Shown piece by piece: positions 51,163-62,955 of a stretch of DNA of 64,000 bases. Below the pieces are notes generated by a model. The model was given only the letters and a program-made list of their open reading frames with translations, was not told the origin of the DNA and made no database searches. How positions within the stretch are numbered: the first letter of the stretch is position 1; each line of letters opens with the position of its first letter. A program made the translations under genes and the position numbers. Source of the DNA: Coenobita brevimanus (taxonomy: Eukaryota; Arthropoda; Malacostraca; Decapoda; Coenobitidae); the NCBI GenBank assembly GCA_032717465.1, contig CM064691.1, forward strand, positions 467,501 to 531,500, written 5' to 3'.

Positions 51163-54100
51163 TTCTCCCTCCTCTACCTTTTGCCCTCTTTCCCCTCCTC
51201 TACCTTTTGCCCTCTTTCCCCTCCTCTTCACTCTCCCTCTTCTCCCTATCCTCTCCCCCTCTTACTCTTACCCTGCCTCTTCCCTCTTCCTGTCCTCCTG
51301 CTACATCCTCTCCTCCCCTCTTCCTTTCCTTCCTTCCTCCTCCTCCTCCTCCCTCTACTTTTCCTTTCTTCCTCCTCCCTCTACTTTTCCTTCCTTCCTC
51401 CTCCCTCTACTTTTCCTTCCTTCCTCCTCCTCCTCCCTCTTCTTTTCCTTCCTTCCTCCTCCTCCTCCCTCTTCTTTTCCTTCCTTCCTCCTCCTCCTCC
51501 CTCTTCTTTTCCTTCCTTCCTCCTCCTCCTCCCTCTTCTTTTCCTTCCTTCCTCCTCCTCCTCCTCCCTCTTCTTTTCCTTCCTTCCTCCTCCTCCCTCT
51601 TCTTTTCCTTCCTTCCTCCTCCTCCTCCTCCCTCTTCTTTTCCTTCCTTCCTCCTCCTCCTCCTCCCTCTTCTTTTCCTTCCTTCCTCCTCCTCCTCCTC
51701 CCTCTTCTTTTCCTTCCTTCCTCCTCCTCCTCCTCCCTCTTCCTTCCTTCCTCCTCCTCCTCCTCCTCCCTCTTCTTTTCCTTCCCTCCACCTCCTCCTC
51801 CTCCCCCTCGTCCTCCTTCCTTTCCTCCTCCACCTCCTCCCTCTTCTTTTCCTTCCTTCCTCCTCCTCCTCCTCCCTCTTCTTTTCCTTCCTTCCTCCTC
51901 CTCCTCCTCCCTCTTCTTTTCCTTCCTTCCTCCTCCTCCTCCTCCCTCTTCTTTTCCTTCCTTCCTCCTCCTCCTCCTCCCTCTTCTTTTCCTTCCTTCC
52001 TCCTCCTCCTCCTCCCTCTTCTTTTCCTTCCTTCCTCCTCCTCCTCCTCCCTCTTCTTTTCCTTCCTTCCTCCTCCTCCTCCTCCCTCTTCTTTTCCTTC
52101 CTTCCTCCTCCTCCTCCTCCCTCTTCTTTTCCTTCCTCCTCCTCCCCCTCTCTCTTGCCCTTCCTCGCCTTCCCTCTTCTCCTCCCCCTCTCTCTTTTCC
52201 TTCCTCCTCCTCCTCCCTCTTCTCCTCCCCCCCCTCTCTCTTGCTCTTCCTCTCCTTCCTCCTCCTCCTCCCTCTTGCTCTTCCTCTCCTTCCCTCCCCC
52301 TCCCTCTTGCTCTTCCTCTCCTTCCCTCTTCTCCTCCCCCTCTCTCTTGCCCTTCCTCTCCTTCCCTCTTCTCCTCCCCCTCTCTCTTGCTCTTCCTCTC
52401 CTTCCCTCTTCTCCTCCCCCTCTCTCTTGCCCTTCCTCTCCTTCCCTCTTCTCCTCCCCCTCTCTCTTGCTCTTCCTCTCCTTCCCTCTTCTCCTCCCCC
52501 TCTCTCTTGCTCTTCCTCTCCTTCCCTCCCCCCCTCCCTCTTGCTCTTCCTCTCCTTCCCTCCCCCCCTCCCTCTTGCTCTTCCTCTTCTTCCCTCCCCC
52601 CCTCCCTCTTGCTCTTCCTCTCCTTCTCTCCCCCCCTCCCTCTTGCTCTTCCTCTCCTTCCCTCCCCCCCTCCCTCTTGCTTTTCCTCTCCTTCCCTCCC
52701 CCCCTCCCTCTTGCTTTTCCTCTCCTTCCCTCCTCCCCCTCCCCCTTGCTCTTCCTCTCCTTCCCTCCCTCTTGCTTTTCCTCTCCTTCCCTCCTCCCCC
52801 TCCCTCTTGCTTTTCCTCTCCTTCCCTCCTCCCCCTCCCTCTTGCTTTTCCTCTCCTTCCCTCCTCCCCCTCCCCCTTGCTCTTCCTCTCCTTCCCTCCT
52901 CCCCCTCCCTCTTGCTCTTCCTCTCCTTCCCTCCTCCCCCTCCCTCTTGCTCTTCCTCTCCTTCCCTCCTCCCCCTCCCTCTTGCTCTTCCTCTCCTTCC
53001 CTCCTCCCCCTCCCTCTTCCTCTCCTTCCCTCCTCCCCCTCCCTCTTGCTCTTCCTCTCCTTCCCTCCTCCCCCTCCCTCTTGCTCTTCCTCTCCTTCCC
53101 TCCTCCCCCTCCCTCTTGCTCTTCCTCTCCTTCCTAGTGTCCTACCTCCCTTTTGCTTCTCTCATTCCCTCTTCTCTTTCCCTCTTCTTCTTCTTTCATA
53201 TCCTCCTCCTTCTCTCCTTCTCTCTTCATCTCCTCCTCTCCTTCCCTCTTTCCTCTTCTCCTTTCCCCTTTCCTCCTCTCCTTCCCTCTTATCTTCCTGT
53301 CCTTCCCTCTTCTCCTCCTCCTCCCCCCCTCCCTCTTGCTCTTCCTCTCCTTCCCTCCTCCCTCTTGCTCTTCCTTTCCTTCCCTCCTCCTACCCCTTCC
53401 TCACCACTCTTCCTCCCTCTTCTCCTCCCTTTCCCTCTTCTTCTTCTCTCCTTCCCTCTTCTCCTCCCCTTCCCTCATCTCCTCATCCTCTCCTTCCCTC
53501 TTCCATGTTCTCTGCTTCCCCTCCTCTCCTCTCTTCTCTTCCTCCCTCCCCCTCCTTGCTCTTCCTCTCCTCCCCCCTCCCTCTTGCTCTTCCTTTCCTT
53601 CCCTCCCCCTCTTGCTCTTCTCCTTTCCCTCCCTACCCCTCTTGCTCTTCTCCTTTCCTCCTCCCCCTCTTGCTCTTCCTCTCCCCTCCTCTCTTATCTC
53701 CCCTTCCTCTTCCTCACCTTCCCTCCTCTCTTATTTCCTCTTCCTCCCCTTCCCTCCTGCCTCTTCTTCTCCTCCTCCCTCTTGCTCTTCTTCTCTTTCC
53801 CTCCCCCTACCTCTAGCTCTTCCTTTCCTTCCCTCCTCCCCCTCCCTCTTGCTCTTCCTCTCCTTCCCTCATCCCTCTTTCTCCCCTCCCCTTCCCTCAT
53901 CCCTGTTTCTCCCCTCTTCTCCTCCTCCCCCCCCTTCCTCTTGCTCTTCCTCTCCTTCTTTCCTCCTCTACTCCCCTTTCCTCCCTTTTTTCCTCCTCTA
54001 CTCCCCCTCCCTCTCCTTCTTTCCTCCTCTACTCCCCCTCCCTCTTGCTCTTCCACTTCTTCCCTCCCCCTCCCTCATGCTTTTCCTCTCCTTCCCTCCT

Positions 54101-55222
54101 CCCTCTTGCTCTTCCTCTTCTCCTCCCCCCCCTCCTCCTGCCCTTCCTTCTTGCTTTTCCTCCTTCCTTTTGCTATTCCTCTCCTTCCCTAATCCCTCTT
54201 CTTTTTCCTCTCCTTCCCGAATTCCTCTTCTCCTCTCTTCCCCCTTCCTCACCACTCTTCCTCCTCCCTCTTGATCTTCCTCTCATTCCCTCCTCTTTTC
54301 CCCCTCCCTCTTGCTCTTCCTCTCATCCCCTCCTCTTTTCCCCCTCCCTCTTGCTCTTCCTCTCATCCCCTCCTCTTTTCCCCCTCCCTCTTGCTCTTCC
54401 TCTCATTCCCTCATCCCCTTCCGTCTTCTCCTTTCCTCCCCCCCCTCCCTCTTGCTCTTCTCTTTTCCTCCCCCCCCTCCCTCTTGCTCTTCTCTTTTCC
54501 TCCCCCCCCCCTCCCTCTTGCTCTTCTTTTCCTCCCCCCCCTCCCTCTTGCTCTTCTCTTTTCCTCCCCCCCTCCCTCTTGCTCTTCTCTTTTCCTCCCC
54601 CCCCTCCCTCTTGCTCTTCTCTTTTCCTCCCCCCCCTCCCTCTTGCTCTTCTCTTTTCCTCCCCCCCTCCCTCTTGCTCTTCTCTTTTCCTCCCTCTTGC
54701 TCTTCTCTTTTCCTCCCCCCCTCCCTCTTGCTCTTCTCTTTTCCTCTCCCCCCTCCCTCTTGCTCTTCTCTTTTCCTCTCACCTTCCCGAATCCCTCTTC
54801 TCTTTTCCTCTTTTCCTTCCCCCCTCCCTCTTGCTCTTCTCTTTCCTCCCCCTCCCTCTTGCTCTTCTCTTTTCCTCCCCCTCCCTCTTGCTCTTCCTCT
54901 CATTCCTCCCCCTCCCTCTTGCTCTTCTATTTTCCTCCCCCCCTCCCTCTTGCTCTTCTCTTTTCCTCCCCCCCTCCCTCTTGCTCTTCTCTTTTCCCCC
55001 CCCCCCTCCTTTTTGCTCTTCCTCTCCCTTTTCTCCTCTCCTCCATCTTGCTCTTCCTCTTCTTTTCTCCTCCCCTCCCCTTCTTCCTCTCCTCCCCTCC
55101 CCTCCCCCCCTCCCTCTCCTCCCCTCCCCCTCTTCCTCTCCTCCCCTCCCCCTCTTCCTCTCCTCCCCTCCCCTCCCCCTCTTCCTCTCCTCCCCCTTCC
55201 TCACCATTCTTCCTATCTCCCC
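51163..55222. repeat. 4.1-kb polypyrimidine satellite
   Basis: The + strand is almost entirely C/T. Three unit types follow one another: ttccttccttcctcctcctc blocks of 33-37 bp (51,360-52,140); about 36-40-bp units with cttgctcttcctctccttcc (52,140-53,140, again 53,300-53,900); and about 30-bp units with cttgctcttctcttttcctc plus C runs (54,430-55,010). Sparse G occurs almost only in the ttgctctt word. Frames of up to 1,025 codons (Ser/Pro/Leu/Phe only) are artefacts. Confidence 0.98.
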
Positions 55223-55255
55223 CCATCTTAGAAGAATGAATAAAGCCAGCAGATG

Positions 55256-55507
55256 CTAGCAAGAATTATAATCGTGTGGCGTCAGCAAGAATAAAATAAA
55301 ATCGTGTGGCGTCAGCAAGAATTAAAATCGTGTGGCGTCAGCAAGAATTAATTAAAATCGTCTGGCGTCAGCAAGAATTAATTAAAATCGTCTGGCGTCA
55401 GCAAGAATTAAATAAAATCGTCTGGCGTCAGCAAGAATTAAATAAAATCGTCTGGCGTCAGCAAGAATTAAATAAAATCGTGTGGCGTCAGCAAGAATTA
55501 AATTTCA
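55256..55507. repeat. 26-30-bp minisatellite, 8 copies
   Basis: Unit gcaagaattaaataaaatcg then t(c/g)tggcgtca. Copies vary only in the AT spacer (taa inserts) and one C/G position. It lies between the polypyrimidine and polypurine blocks. Confidence 0.97.
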
Positions 55508-55596
55508 TACTGGCAAGGATAAAATGGATTAATAGGCCTGTATACCATTTTATTATTCTTTCTACACACAGCACAAGCTACATGAAACATTAAAAA

Positions 55597-57862
55597 AAAA
55601 TTGGGAAGGGGGGTTAGAAGAGGAAGGGGGTTCAGAAAGAACAAGGATGGGGAGAAGAAGAGGAGAGGAAGGGGGGGGGGGGTAGAAAAAGAGGAAGGGA
55701 AGGGGGTAGAATAGGAGGGGTAGAAAAGGAGTGGAAGGGCGAGAAGGGAAGGTATATGAGGAGAGGATGGGGGAGTAGAACAGGAAGGAGAGGGTAGAAG
55801 AGGAGGAAAGGAAGGGGAGTTAAAAAAAGGATGAGGAAAGGGGAGGGTAGAAGAGGAGGAAAGGAAGGGGAGTTAAAAAAAGGATGAGGAAAGGGGAGGG
55901 TAGAAGAGAGGAAGGAGAGGTAGAAAAGGAAAGGGGAGGGTAGAAGAGAGGAAGGAAGGGTAGAAAAGGAAAGGGGAGGGTAGAAGAGAGGAAGGAAGGG
56001 TAGAAAAGGAAAGGGGAGGGGAGGCAGAAGATGAGAGGAAGGGGGGGTTGAAGAGCAGGAGAGAGAGAAATGGAGGGGGGGGGTAGGGGTGGAGGAGAGG
56101 AAGGGAGGGTAGAAGGGGGTTAAAAAAAGATGATAGGGAGAGGGTAGAAAAGAAGGAGGAAGGTAGGAGGAGGGATAGAAAAGGAGAGGAAGGGGGTTAA
56201 AGAAAATATAGGGAAGAGAGGGGGGGGTAGAAGATGAGAGGAGGGGAAGGGGGAGAATAGAGAAACGGGGGTTAAAAAAGGATGAGAGGAAAGGGGAGTG
56301 TAGAATGCGAGACTACTAGGAGAGGAAGGGGGTTAAAAAAAAAAAGGATGAGAGGAAAGGGGAGGGTAGAAGAGGAGACTAGTAGAAAAGAGGAAGGGGA
56401 GACTAAGTGAGGTAGGAGAGGAGGGGAAGAGGGATAGAAGTGAAGAGGAGGATAGGAAGGGAGAAGGTAGAAAATGGAAAGGTATAATAAGAGAGGAAGG
56501 GGTACTCTGAGGAGAAGTTTTAGGAGTGAAAGAGTATAAAGAAAATGGTGGAAGCAGAAAGGAAGGGGGGAGGAGAACAGGAGATGAGAAAGGAAGGTTA
56601 GAAGAGGAAAGGAGGGGGGGGGGGAATATGGGATAGGGAAGACATGATAGGAAAATATGAAGGTGGAGAGGAGAAAGAATGAGAGGAGCAGGGGGAGTGC
56701 ACGATATAAGAAAAGGATGGGAAAAGAGGAAGAACAGGAAGGAAGAGGGTGGAGGAAGATAGGAGGAGACATGAGAATGAAGAGAATACAGGGAAGAAAG
56801 CATAGTACAGTGAAGAGAAAGGGAGGTGCAAGAGAAAAGGAGAAAGTGGAGGGGGTAGAGGCAGAGTAAGGAGAGGAAGATGACACAGCAGAAAAGCAAA
56901 AGAAAGGGAAGAGGAAGGGGTGGAAGAAGAGGAGAGAAAAATAATGAAGGGGAAATGGGAGAAGAGGAAGAGAATAAAGAATGGGAGAGGGAAGAAGAAA
57001 AGATAAGGGGGGTGGTGGACAAGACAAGGTGAGAGGGAGGAGAAAATGAATAAGGGGAAGAGATATGGTATAGGAACAAAGGAAATGGAGAAGGATAGGA
57101 GGAAGAGTAAGAGAGGAAGTATAAGAGGGAGAGCAGAAGGAAGGAGGGGTAGAAGAGGAAAAGGAGAAGAGGCAGATGAGACAGTAGAAGAGAAATTACA
57201 GGAAAAGAGAAAGGATGGAGGAGACAGGGGGAGGGGGGGAGTGAGGAAAGGGATGGAAGGAGGAGGAAAGTTGGAGTGGAAGTGGAGAAAAACATGAGGA
57301 AGGGGAGGAAAAGCAGAAGGAAGGAGGAGTAGAAGACAAAAGGAAGAATGCAAGAATGAAGAGGGTAAAGACAGGAAGGGAAGGAGGAGTAGAAGACAAA
57401 AGGAAGAATGCAAGAATGAAGAGGGTAAAGACAGGAAGGGAAGGAGGAGTAGAAGACAAAAGGAAGAATGCAAGAATGAAGAGGGTAAAGACAGGAAGGG
57501 AAGGAGGACATGGAGGAAGAAGAGCAAACGAGTGGTAGAAGAAGAGCAGGAAAAGAAGGGAGGAGAACATGAAGGAAAGGGAGAGGAAGAGGGTGAAGAA
57601 GGCAGGGGAGGGGAAGGGGGGGAGAAGGAAGAAGAAAAAGAGTAGGAGATGGCTCGGGAGAACAGTAATAGGAGAGGAAGAGGGAGCAGATGAACAAAAG
57701 AGGAGAAATTAGGAGAGGAAGACAAAGATGAGGAGGTGAAGTGGAGACTGAGGGTGAGGATAGAAAATGATGATGTGAAAAATGAGGAAAAATAGAAAGA
57801 AGAAAGGGGAGGGGTGGGGAAGGAAGATAAAGAGGGAGAGGATAAGGGAAGGAAAGAAGCAT
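55597..57862. repeat. 2.3-kb polypurine satellite
   Basis: The + strand is almost entirely G/A, with units such as gggtagaagaggaggaaagg, aggggagttaaaaaaaggat and gggtagaagagaggaaggaa (about 40-55 bp) in the first part, becoming irregular after 56.4 kb. Minus-strand Ser/Leu/Pro frames are artefacts. Confidence 0.97.
57318..57511. repeat. 60-bp tandem repeat, just over three copies
   Basis: aggaggagtagaagacaaaa ... gagggtaaagacaggaaggg repeats with an exact 60-bp period at 57361, 57421 and 57481. Confidence 0.97.
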
Positions 57863-59880
57863 TATAAATTAACTACATAACAATAAATAAGACAAAATAA
57901 AATCCAAACAAAACCTCTTAAACGGAGGTACAATGCCCACAATTTTTTTTTTTTTTTTTTAATAGTGAAATGAATATGCTTTACAGTAATTGTTTAGCTT
58001 TGTTATATTATTCATATGAAATTACAAAATACCCCTGCAAGTCAGGGACAACTTTATATCATCATTCACTGTTCCTACTGGCTATTATTATTAAACATAA
58101 AGATAGCATTGTTTTTTTAATATAAAAGTAAACTTTTATATCTTCATAAATATTATCAATACCACCATTATCATTCTCTTCATGTTATTCTTACTGTAAA
58201 TGATTCACATGATGCATCAGTGTGGAAACTCAGAAAATCTTATTAAACTGTGAAGCAACTGTTGTTGTTTATTACTAATGATCCTATTTAATGTGAGATG
58301 TCAGGATGGAAACTGTGAAATCATACAGAAACTTATGTCCATGAAAATAAAAAAAATAAATAAATACTGTAACAGCACAAACGCTGTGAAACCAGAAATT
58401 TCAGTAAATTCCTCATTTAACAAGCTTTCACCTATCATACTTTTCACAACAAAACTGCTGGCCAAATTATGAACAATTTTCACATAAGACATTTCGTAAT
58501 TCTACTGTAAAGATGTGCAATGAAGGACTGAGGCTAATAAAATATCACAAAAGCCTGTAGCTGCATTCTATAAAAAATTTACTTCCTTGTCTATGCATTA
58601 AAATTTATTAGGCAGATACAACGGTATTTTTTTATATGGAATATCTTGTACTGCTGGAACCTAACCATCACTTGGATCAGTTTTCACCAATACAATAGTT
58701 TACAGGCATATGTCTTCATTGTTAAGTAAGGAATTACTGTTTATATGTCAAGATACTTTTAGTTGGCATTTTACAAGAGTTAAAAAAAAAATAACTTAAA
58801 AAATACAACTGTAATACAGTGCAGAAAGTGCCGTTAAGTTTTAAAAGAATGTGTTAAACAATTTTATCCCAAGTATGTATTTTGAGGTGCCCAATGACAC
58901 TGAAATTGAGTGGATGATCATACTGCAAGTGCAGTTCAACACTTGCTAGTGCAAGTGTCCTACATGCACACCAGTGCTGTTCAGTGAATCAGTCTTTGTG
59001 CTGCTAAATCCTCTCACCATCACTTTATATATCATTCTTCACAACCGCCGCTTCCTCCTTTCTTCAGTAACAGTACTGTCCTATGCAGATGACCAAGCAG
59101 CACTTTCGCAGCACCACAATAAATATAGAGCAGCCCATGTCAAACAGTACCAACAGTTACTCAAACACTTGCACACACACACAACAGAATGACTGCTGCA
59201 CCAACTAAATCAGCAATCACTATTTTCATTCCTGATAAAAATCTCAAATGCACCTAAAGTCTCCCATTTCAAACGCTCCTAATCTAGAAATCTCAAACTC
59301 TTGGACTTACTTTGGATACCCACACAACCTTTTAACCTACAAGCATCAGTATAATGGCAACTCATAAACTTATGTCTTAAAGACACTGAGTCACTACCTC
59401 TGGATGACAGATGAACCTTTGACACAAGCAGGGCTCCTCGACACACCAACCCAAAAATGACAACATCCTAAAGCACCACCACACCACAAAACCTCCACAC
59501 AACTAAATGAGGCTGCCTTCTCCCATCCTTACATTAAGTACCTCTTTTCTAGTCACTGAAGCAACGTCAACTAGGCTTGAAATTACTCTCTCTTCCTCTT
59601 TAATACCAAGCTGAAACCAGAGATGATAATATGGTGCTAGTTTTGAAGTGTTATAGATGGGATAGAGAGCATCAGTATTTTAATATTCTGCCACGGAGCT
59701 ATGGAAAAACGAGCTTCACAGGGATTAAAAATTTTAGCCTTGTCAAAGTAAAAACCTCAGAACAGATGATATTCTAATCACTGCCCCATAAACATACCAC
59801 ATACATTCAAAGAAAATCCAGACAGAAAGGGAAAAACCATCACACGCTACATAATTGGGCACTACTCCAACAGAACCTTC
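57863..59880. other. no gene recognised
   Basis: AT-rich; poly(T) at 57943-57960. A small palindrome, ACACTTGctagtgCAAGTGT, lies near 58940. No coding frame supported. Confidence 0.5.
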
Positions 59881-59889
59881 TACTGTATA

Positions 59890-60960
59890 TATATGTAGAG
59901 AGAGAGACAAATAATGAACATAGCATGAATGGAGCTGTGTTGTGAAATGAATGCATTATCATTCCAAATTACAGTCAACTGACCCACCCTGCCAATGGCA
60001 GTTGCCGCCATTTTTTTTTTTTTTTTAATGGATTATATATTTCGTTTTCATTAGATATTTCTTAATGTACTTTGTTATTATCTAGCCACACACACCGTCA
60101 CAGTCAACAAACTCTACATAAGTCCCTAAACTACATCCTGCCTCCTCCACCAACACATCACATTTTTTCCTTACCAATATGACCTCCATCCAAGAGGAAC
60201 TGTTATGAACAGCACAGCTATCACATCAAAACACAGTCATTTGCCCCAACCAACTATCAATGGCTGTGGTGGTCAATCATTATTTTTTTTTTTTCCACAC
60301 TGCACACAGCCAGTAACTACCCACAGACTGCCACCCAAAATCTCAAAGCAAAACAGCATCTTTCATAAACCATCACCAGGCATTCACCCCATAGAAATAA
60401 CCCTACTCGGAAAGACTCGAGTACACTTACAAGCCTAATTGGACACACTGCCCCCCCCCTCCCAAAAGCAACCTCAATCCAAAAGATTTGTGACTGGAAC
60501 TGTATTTTGAAAATCAGTTTTTATTTAAAAATACAGTTCACTGATCCCACTCTGCCTATGGCTGTGGTTGCCATCAATTTTATTTTTTTTTACATCCTGT
60601 ATTGTCACTACAATCATCTAAAACTTCCAACATTACACACACTACCTCAACAACATCCCTCTCTACCCAATACAACACTTTACAGATTCCCCCTCCCCAA
60701 CCTAAACAACCTCCATCCAAAAAAGAATGGTTGTGAAAAGCATACACCATCACTTCAAAATATATGTCACTGGCCCCAACCATCAGCCAATGGCTGTGAT
60801 CATCAACCATTTAACTGCAAACAGCCACTACAGTAATCCAAAATCTCCATCCAAACAGCATTGTAAACCACCGCCAGACATCCACCACTCAGAAAGTATC
60901 CCAGAGACATGAGTGCATCCAGCGGGACTGCAGAGCAGTCATTATCCTTCCTTACTACAA
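59890..60960. repeat. degenerate 230-300-bp tandem repeat (about 4 copies)
   Basis: The word tgrccccaaccatc...aatggctgtgg then t(t/c)gccatca...tttttttttt recurs near 59976, 60240, 60544 and 60768. It alternates with cctccatccaaaagga then actg...atgaaaagca (60186, 60477, 60711) and catcaccagacatccaccc-type ends. More copies occur at about 61850-61925 and 63280-63600. Confidence 0.75.
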
Positions 60961-61849
60961 TACCAACACAAAATGCAACTCACAATCCACAATATCCACA
61001 CTGCAGTGCAGCTGCTCACACCACAACACACTTGCTCACCTTATGCACCACACTATCACAACACAGACAACCTGTCAACATGACCATAAAAATGACCTCT
61101 GAATGCAACATGTTGAATTGGCCGGGGTTCCTACAATGCACTTGGTTCACATCCAGATGAATCAGGAGTTGCAACAATAACAGCAGCAGCAACAACAACA
61201 ACAAAAACTCCACTTCACCCACAATACCTTCAGCATGCATGGGGCTATCAAACATCCTTGTCTCACTATGACAAACCATTCATCTATGAAATCCTAAACA
61301 AGCTTCAGTCATTATAAACTTAACAACACTCAGCGGCTTTCTATTCATATGTAAAACCTATCATAATCCTTCAATATTCACAGTCATATGTTTTCTCGTC
61401 CATGAATAACATAGCTTACAATCCTGTCACATGCCTTCACTATTTCTCAATGCACATATTTCATTCACAAATCTCCCTACCATTCATAAAACCTTGTTCA
61501 TCACTAATCAGGTATTCAGAAACATTACTCATTTCTGTTGTTATTCTAAACACCTTTCCTCAACACACAGATACAGGACAACCAAGGGGCACTCAATCCA
61601 GAAAAACACCAACATGTAAACATCGTAAACCACCACCACACCCCAACAAGACCTCCACACAGACTTATAAGGTTGCCTCCTCCTCCCAGCCTCACCATGT
61701 ACCTCTTCATAAGTTTGTTCATTTTTATCTGACAGAGCTGGACCAATCCCATGAAACTGTGTGAAATTTAGTAATGAGAATGGAATAAGTCTCCTTGATT
61801 ACTAGTTAAACTGAACCTCCACTCTGTCAGAGGAAAATAAATGCATTAT
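60961..61849. other. no gene recognised; one dispersed motif
   Basis: CA-rich unique-looking sequence with a short (CAA)n at 61170-61205. aagtctccttgattactag at 61788-61806 matches the 37.08-kb 61-bp unit. Confidence 0.5.
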
Positions 61850-61986
61850 GGCCATTCAAACCACCTATCACCTGACCACTGCCACAAATTAATTAAAAAG
61901 TGACCTCCATCCAAATAAAATGTGCAACCATTTGGTGTTTTATTTTTCCTCCTTTTTCTGTTAATAATTTATCCTGTACATACTCA

Positions 61987-62108
61987 GGAGGGGGGAGTGA
62001 GTTGGGGGGAGGGCAGTCAAATGATGGGTGACAGAGCAACTTGGGAGGCATTTAGTCTGTGGCCACCCTTTGCAGGATTAGGGCATCAGGCATCTGGCAA
62101 TAGATAGA
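61987..62108 (+). mobile_element. LINE-A 3' end fragment
   Basis: aggggggagtgagttggggg, gtctgtggccaccctttgca and ggcatctggcaatagataga: only the last about 120 bp of the family. Confidence 0.85.
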
Positions 62109-62402
62109 AGATGTAACTGAAGGCCAAAAGCCTGCATTATTGTTCCCTCTAAGAAAAAAAATAAATAAATAAATAAAACAGCCAAATTCAAGATCCGTTC
62201 ATTTTGAGATGGCCGGACAAACTGCCTTAAAACTGAACATTTAGGGTGATAATTTCTGGGGCACCAGGCTTGTAATATTGTAAACAGCTTTACGATATTA
62301 TTCACACTAATACATTTGATGATGTAACAATCTCGTAAAAGTCTGACCTTCCATTTTTGTAGCAGCATATATCGTCCAGTAAATGGTAACTGCTCTTTTT
62401 AA

Positions 62403-62690
62403 CCTATCTATTGACAGATGCCTTAATCCCGTAAGGGGAGCCACAAACAAATCGCCTCCATGTCACCCTGTCCCCCGCCATTTCACTGCCCTGCTCCCAG
62501 CTCACACCCCTCTCTCTCGTATACCTCTCCACTCCATCCCTTCGTCTCATCCTTGGTCTCCCCCTCCGTCTCCCACCCTCCACCTCACTCACATACACTC
62601 TCCTCCTCAGTCTCTCACTCTCCATCCTCTCCAGAAGGTCAAACCACCTCATTGTGTTTCTAACATTTCGTATCACATCCACATGCACTA
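62403..62690 (-). mobile_element. LINE-A 3' end copy, inverted
   Basis: On + it reads ctatctattgacagatgcct then taatcccgtaaggggagcca. The minus frame keeps MRWFDLLERMESERL and RVYVSEVEGGRRRGRPRM. It is truncated at about 288 bp, close to where the 4.86-kb copy starts. Confidence 0.9.
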
Positions 62691-62711
62691 AATCCAGGGC
62701 TATATAAATCC

Positions 62712-62955
62712 ATTGTCATTTTTTATTACTCTTCTTTCCTTTTCAGGTGGCTTTACATTAACTGACAAGCCTAAAGGTTTCTTGTAAGCCAGGAAACCAT
62801 TTACAACGCTGGATGGCATGTAACCCAACCATACATGTTCCCTGCGTGTGAACAAGTTCTTGGTGGGGGGTTAGTGCCCCTCCCTGTAAAATAACCAACT
62901 CAAAGACAGATGACCACCCCTTATGGGACCATGGTGTCTGGCTACAAACAGATGG
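62712..62955 (+). mobile_element. Composite SINE-B, copy 3 (5'-truncated)
   Basis: It starts in the pyrimidine stretch (tcttctttccttttcag), then the core with hairpin (aaaggtttcttg / ccaggaaacc), catgttccctgcgtgtgaac, and a diverged LINE-A-type tail (gaccaccccttatgggacca, tggctacaaacagatgg). Confidence 0.8.

Noticed and set aside
51115..54192. Very long open frames (up to 1,025 codons) in the CT-rich block
   Set aside because: Composed almost only of Ser, Pro, Leu and Phe because the strand lacks purines and so lacks stop codons. All three frames are open in parallel, so this is a composition artefact.
55256..55507. Possible CRISPR array (8 regular about 30-bp units)
   Set aside because: No unique spacers: the units are contiguous tandem copies, and the context is eukaryotic.
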